In this document: piece after piece, positions 10,579 to 10,673 of the stretch | How the letters are laid out: every line of letters begins with the position of its first letter | Position numbering within the stretch: position 1 is the first letter of the stretch | Assembly: GCA_017888105.1 (NCBI GenBank) | Contig: JAGHGS010000105.1 | Span: 1 to 10,673, forward strand | From: Bacilli bacterium | Lineage (GTDB): Bacteria; Bacillota_I; Bacilli_A; RF39; UBA660 | Direction: 5' to 3' | Length of the DNA: 10,673 nucleotides | The notes under the pieces: model-generated | Database searches by the model: none | The model's input: the letters and a program-made list of their open reading frames with translations, nothing else | What the model was told of the DNA's origin: nothing | Translations under genes and position numbers: made by a program

Positions 10579-10673
10579 ATTCTGCTTCATTGTATGCTTT
10601 TAAAATAGCATCTTCGAACATTTTACGTACATCTGGATTAATTGGATGAGCGATATCTCTATATCCACCAGTA
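10577..10673 (-). CDS. spoVG: SpoVG, 3' end only (cut by the window edge)
   Basis: The last 31 codons are present, reading TGGYRDIAHPINPDVRKMF and continuing to the stop. YRDIAHPIN is the near-invariant C-terminal core of SpoVG. This small protein binds RNA and DNA; it affects septation and many other processes in Firmicutes. The start and promoter are outside the window. It lies next to yabP, which is not the Bacillus order. Confidence 0.9.
   Translation of the reverse strand, partial: TGGYRDIAHPINPDVRKMFEDAILKAYNEAE

Overview
The window looks like chromosomal DNA of an AT-rich, low-GC Gram-positive bacterium (Bacillota) that can sporulate. The evidence is strongly AT-biased codon use, strong AGGAGG-type ribosome binding sites, sigma-A promoters often with an extended TGn -10, and a tRNA gene with an encoded CCA end. 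Homologues of SpoVG, YabP, YabQ and CwlD are also present. TGA is used as a stop codon and the only Trp tRNA seen has anticodon CCA, so the code is standard table 11 and not the mycoplasma code. A gut-type Bacilli/Erysipelotrichia/RF39-like lineage is plausible but only inferred.

Left part (1-3305, all plus strand): tRNA-Trp with its own promoter and terminator comes first. It is followed by a three-gene run: an unrecognised 98-residue protein, a fusion of an HD-domain nucleotidase with a MazG-like NTP pyrophosphohydrolase (probable nucleotide-pool sanitation), and a GNAT acetyltransferase. A strong promoter whose -35 lies inside a small terminator hairpin then drives a membrane-anchored lipoprotein (LppM-like, tentative) and a 63-residue acidic protein.

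Middle part (3306-7434): a single-gene SDR oxidoreductase of the 3-alpha-hydroxysteroid dehydrogenase type converges on a minus-strand pair, an Abi_2/HEPN protein followed one base later by an HtrA-type membrane serine protease. Divergent from that pair is a zinc-dependent phospholipase C family protein.

Right part (7427-10673, mostly minus strand): a CwlD-type N-acetylmuramoyl-L-alanine amidase overlaps the end of the phospholipase gene. Upstream of it is a two-TM protein with a possible PH-like domain, divergent from a small XRE regulator. Palindromic candidate operators lie between those two. Then come divIC, yabQ and yabP, and the 3' end of spoVG at the right edge. A good match to a sigma-E promoter stands before yabP, and a good sigma-A promoter lies inside yabQ before divIC. 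This suggests mother-cell expression of yabPQ and separate vegetative expression of divIC.

I see no mobile element, CRISPR array or prophage. No part of the window is a clear new multi-gene system. The best candidates for a second look are the HD/NTP-pyrophosphohydrolase fusion, the Abi-HtrA gene pair, the lipoprotein with a twin CX3C motif, the XRE operator region, and the start and promoter arrangement of divIC and cwlD.
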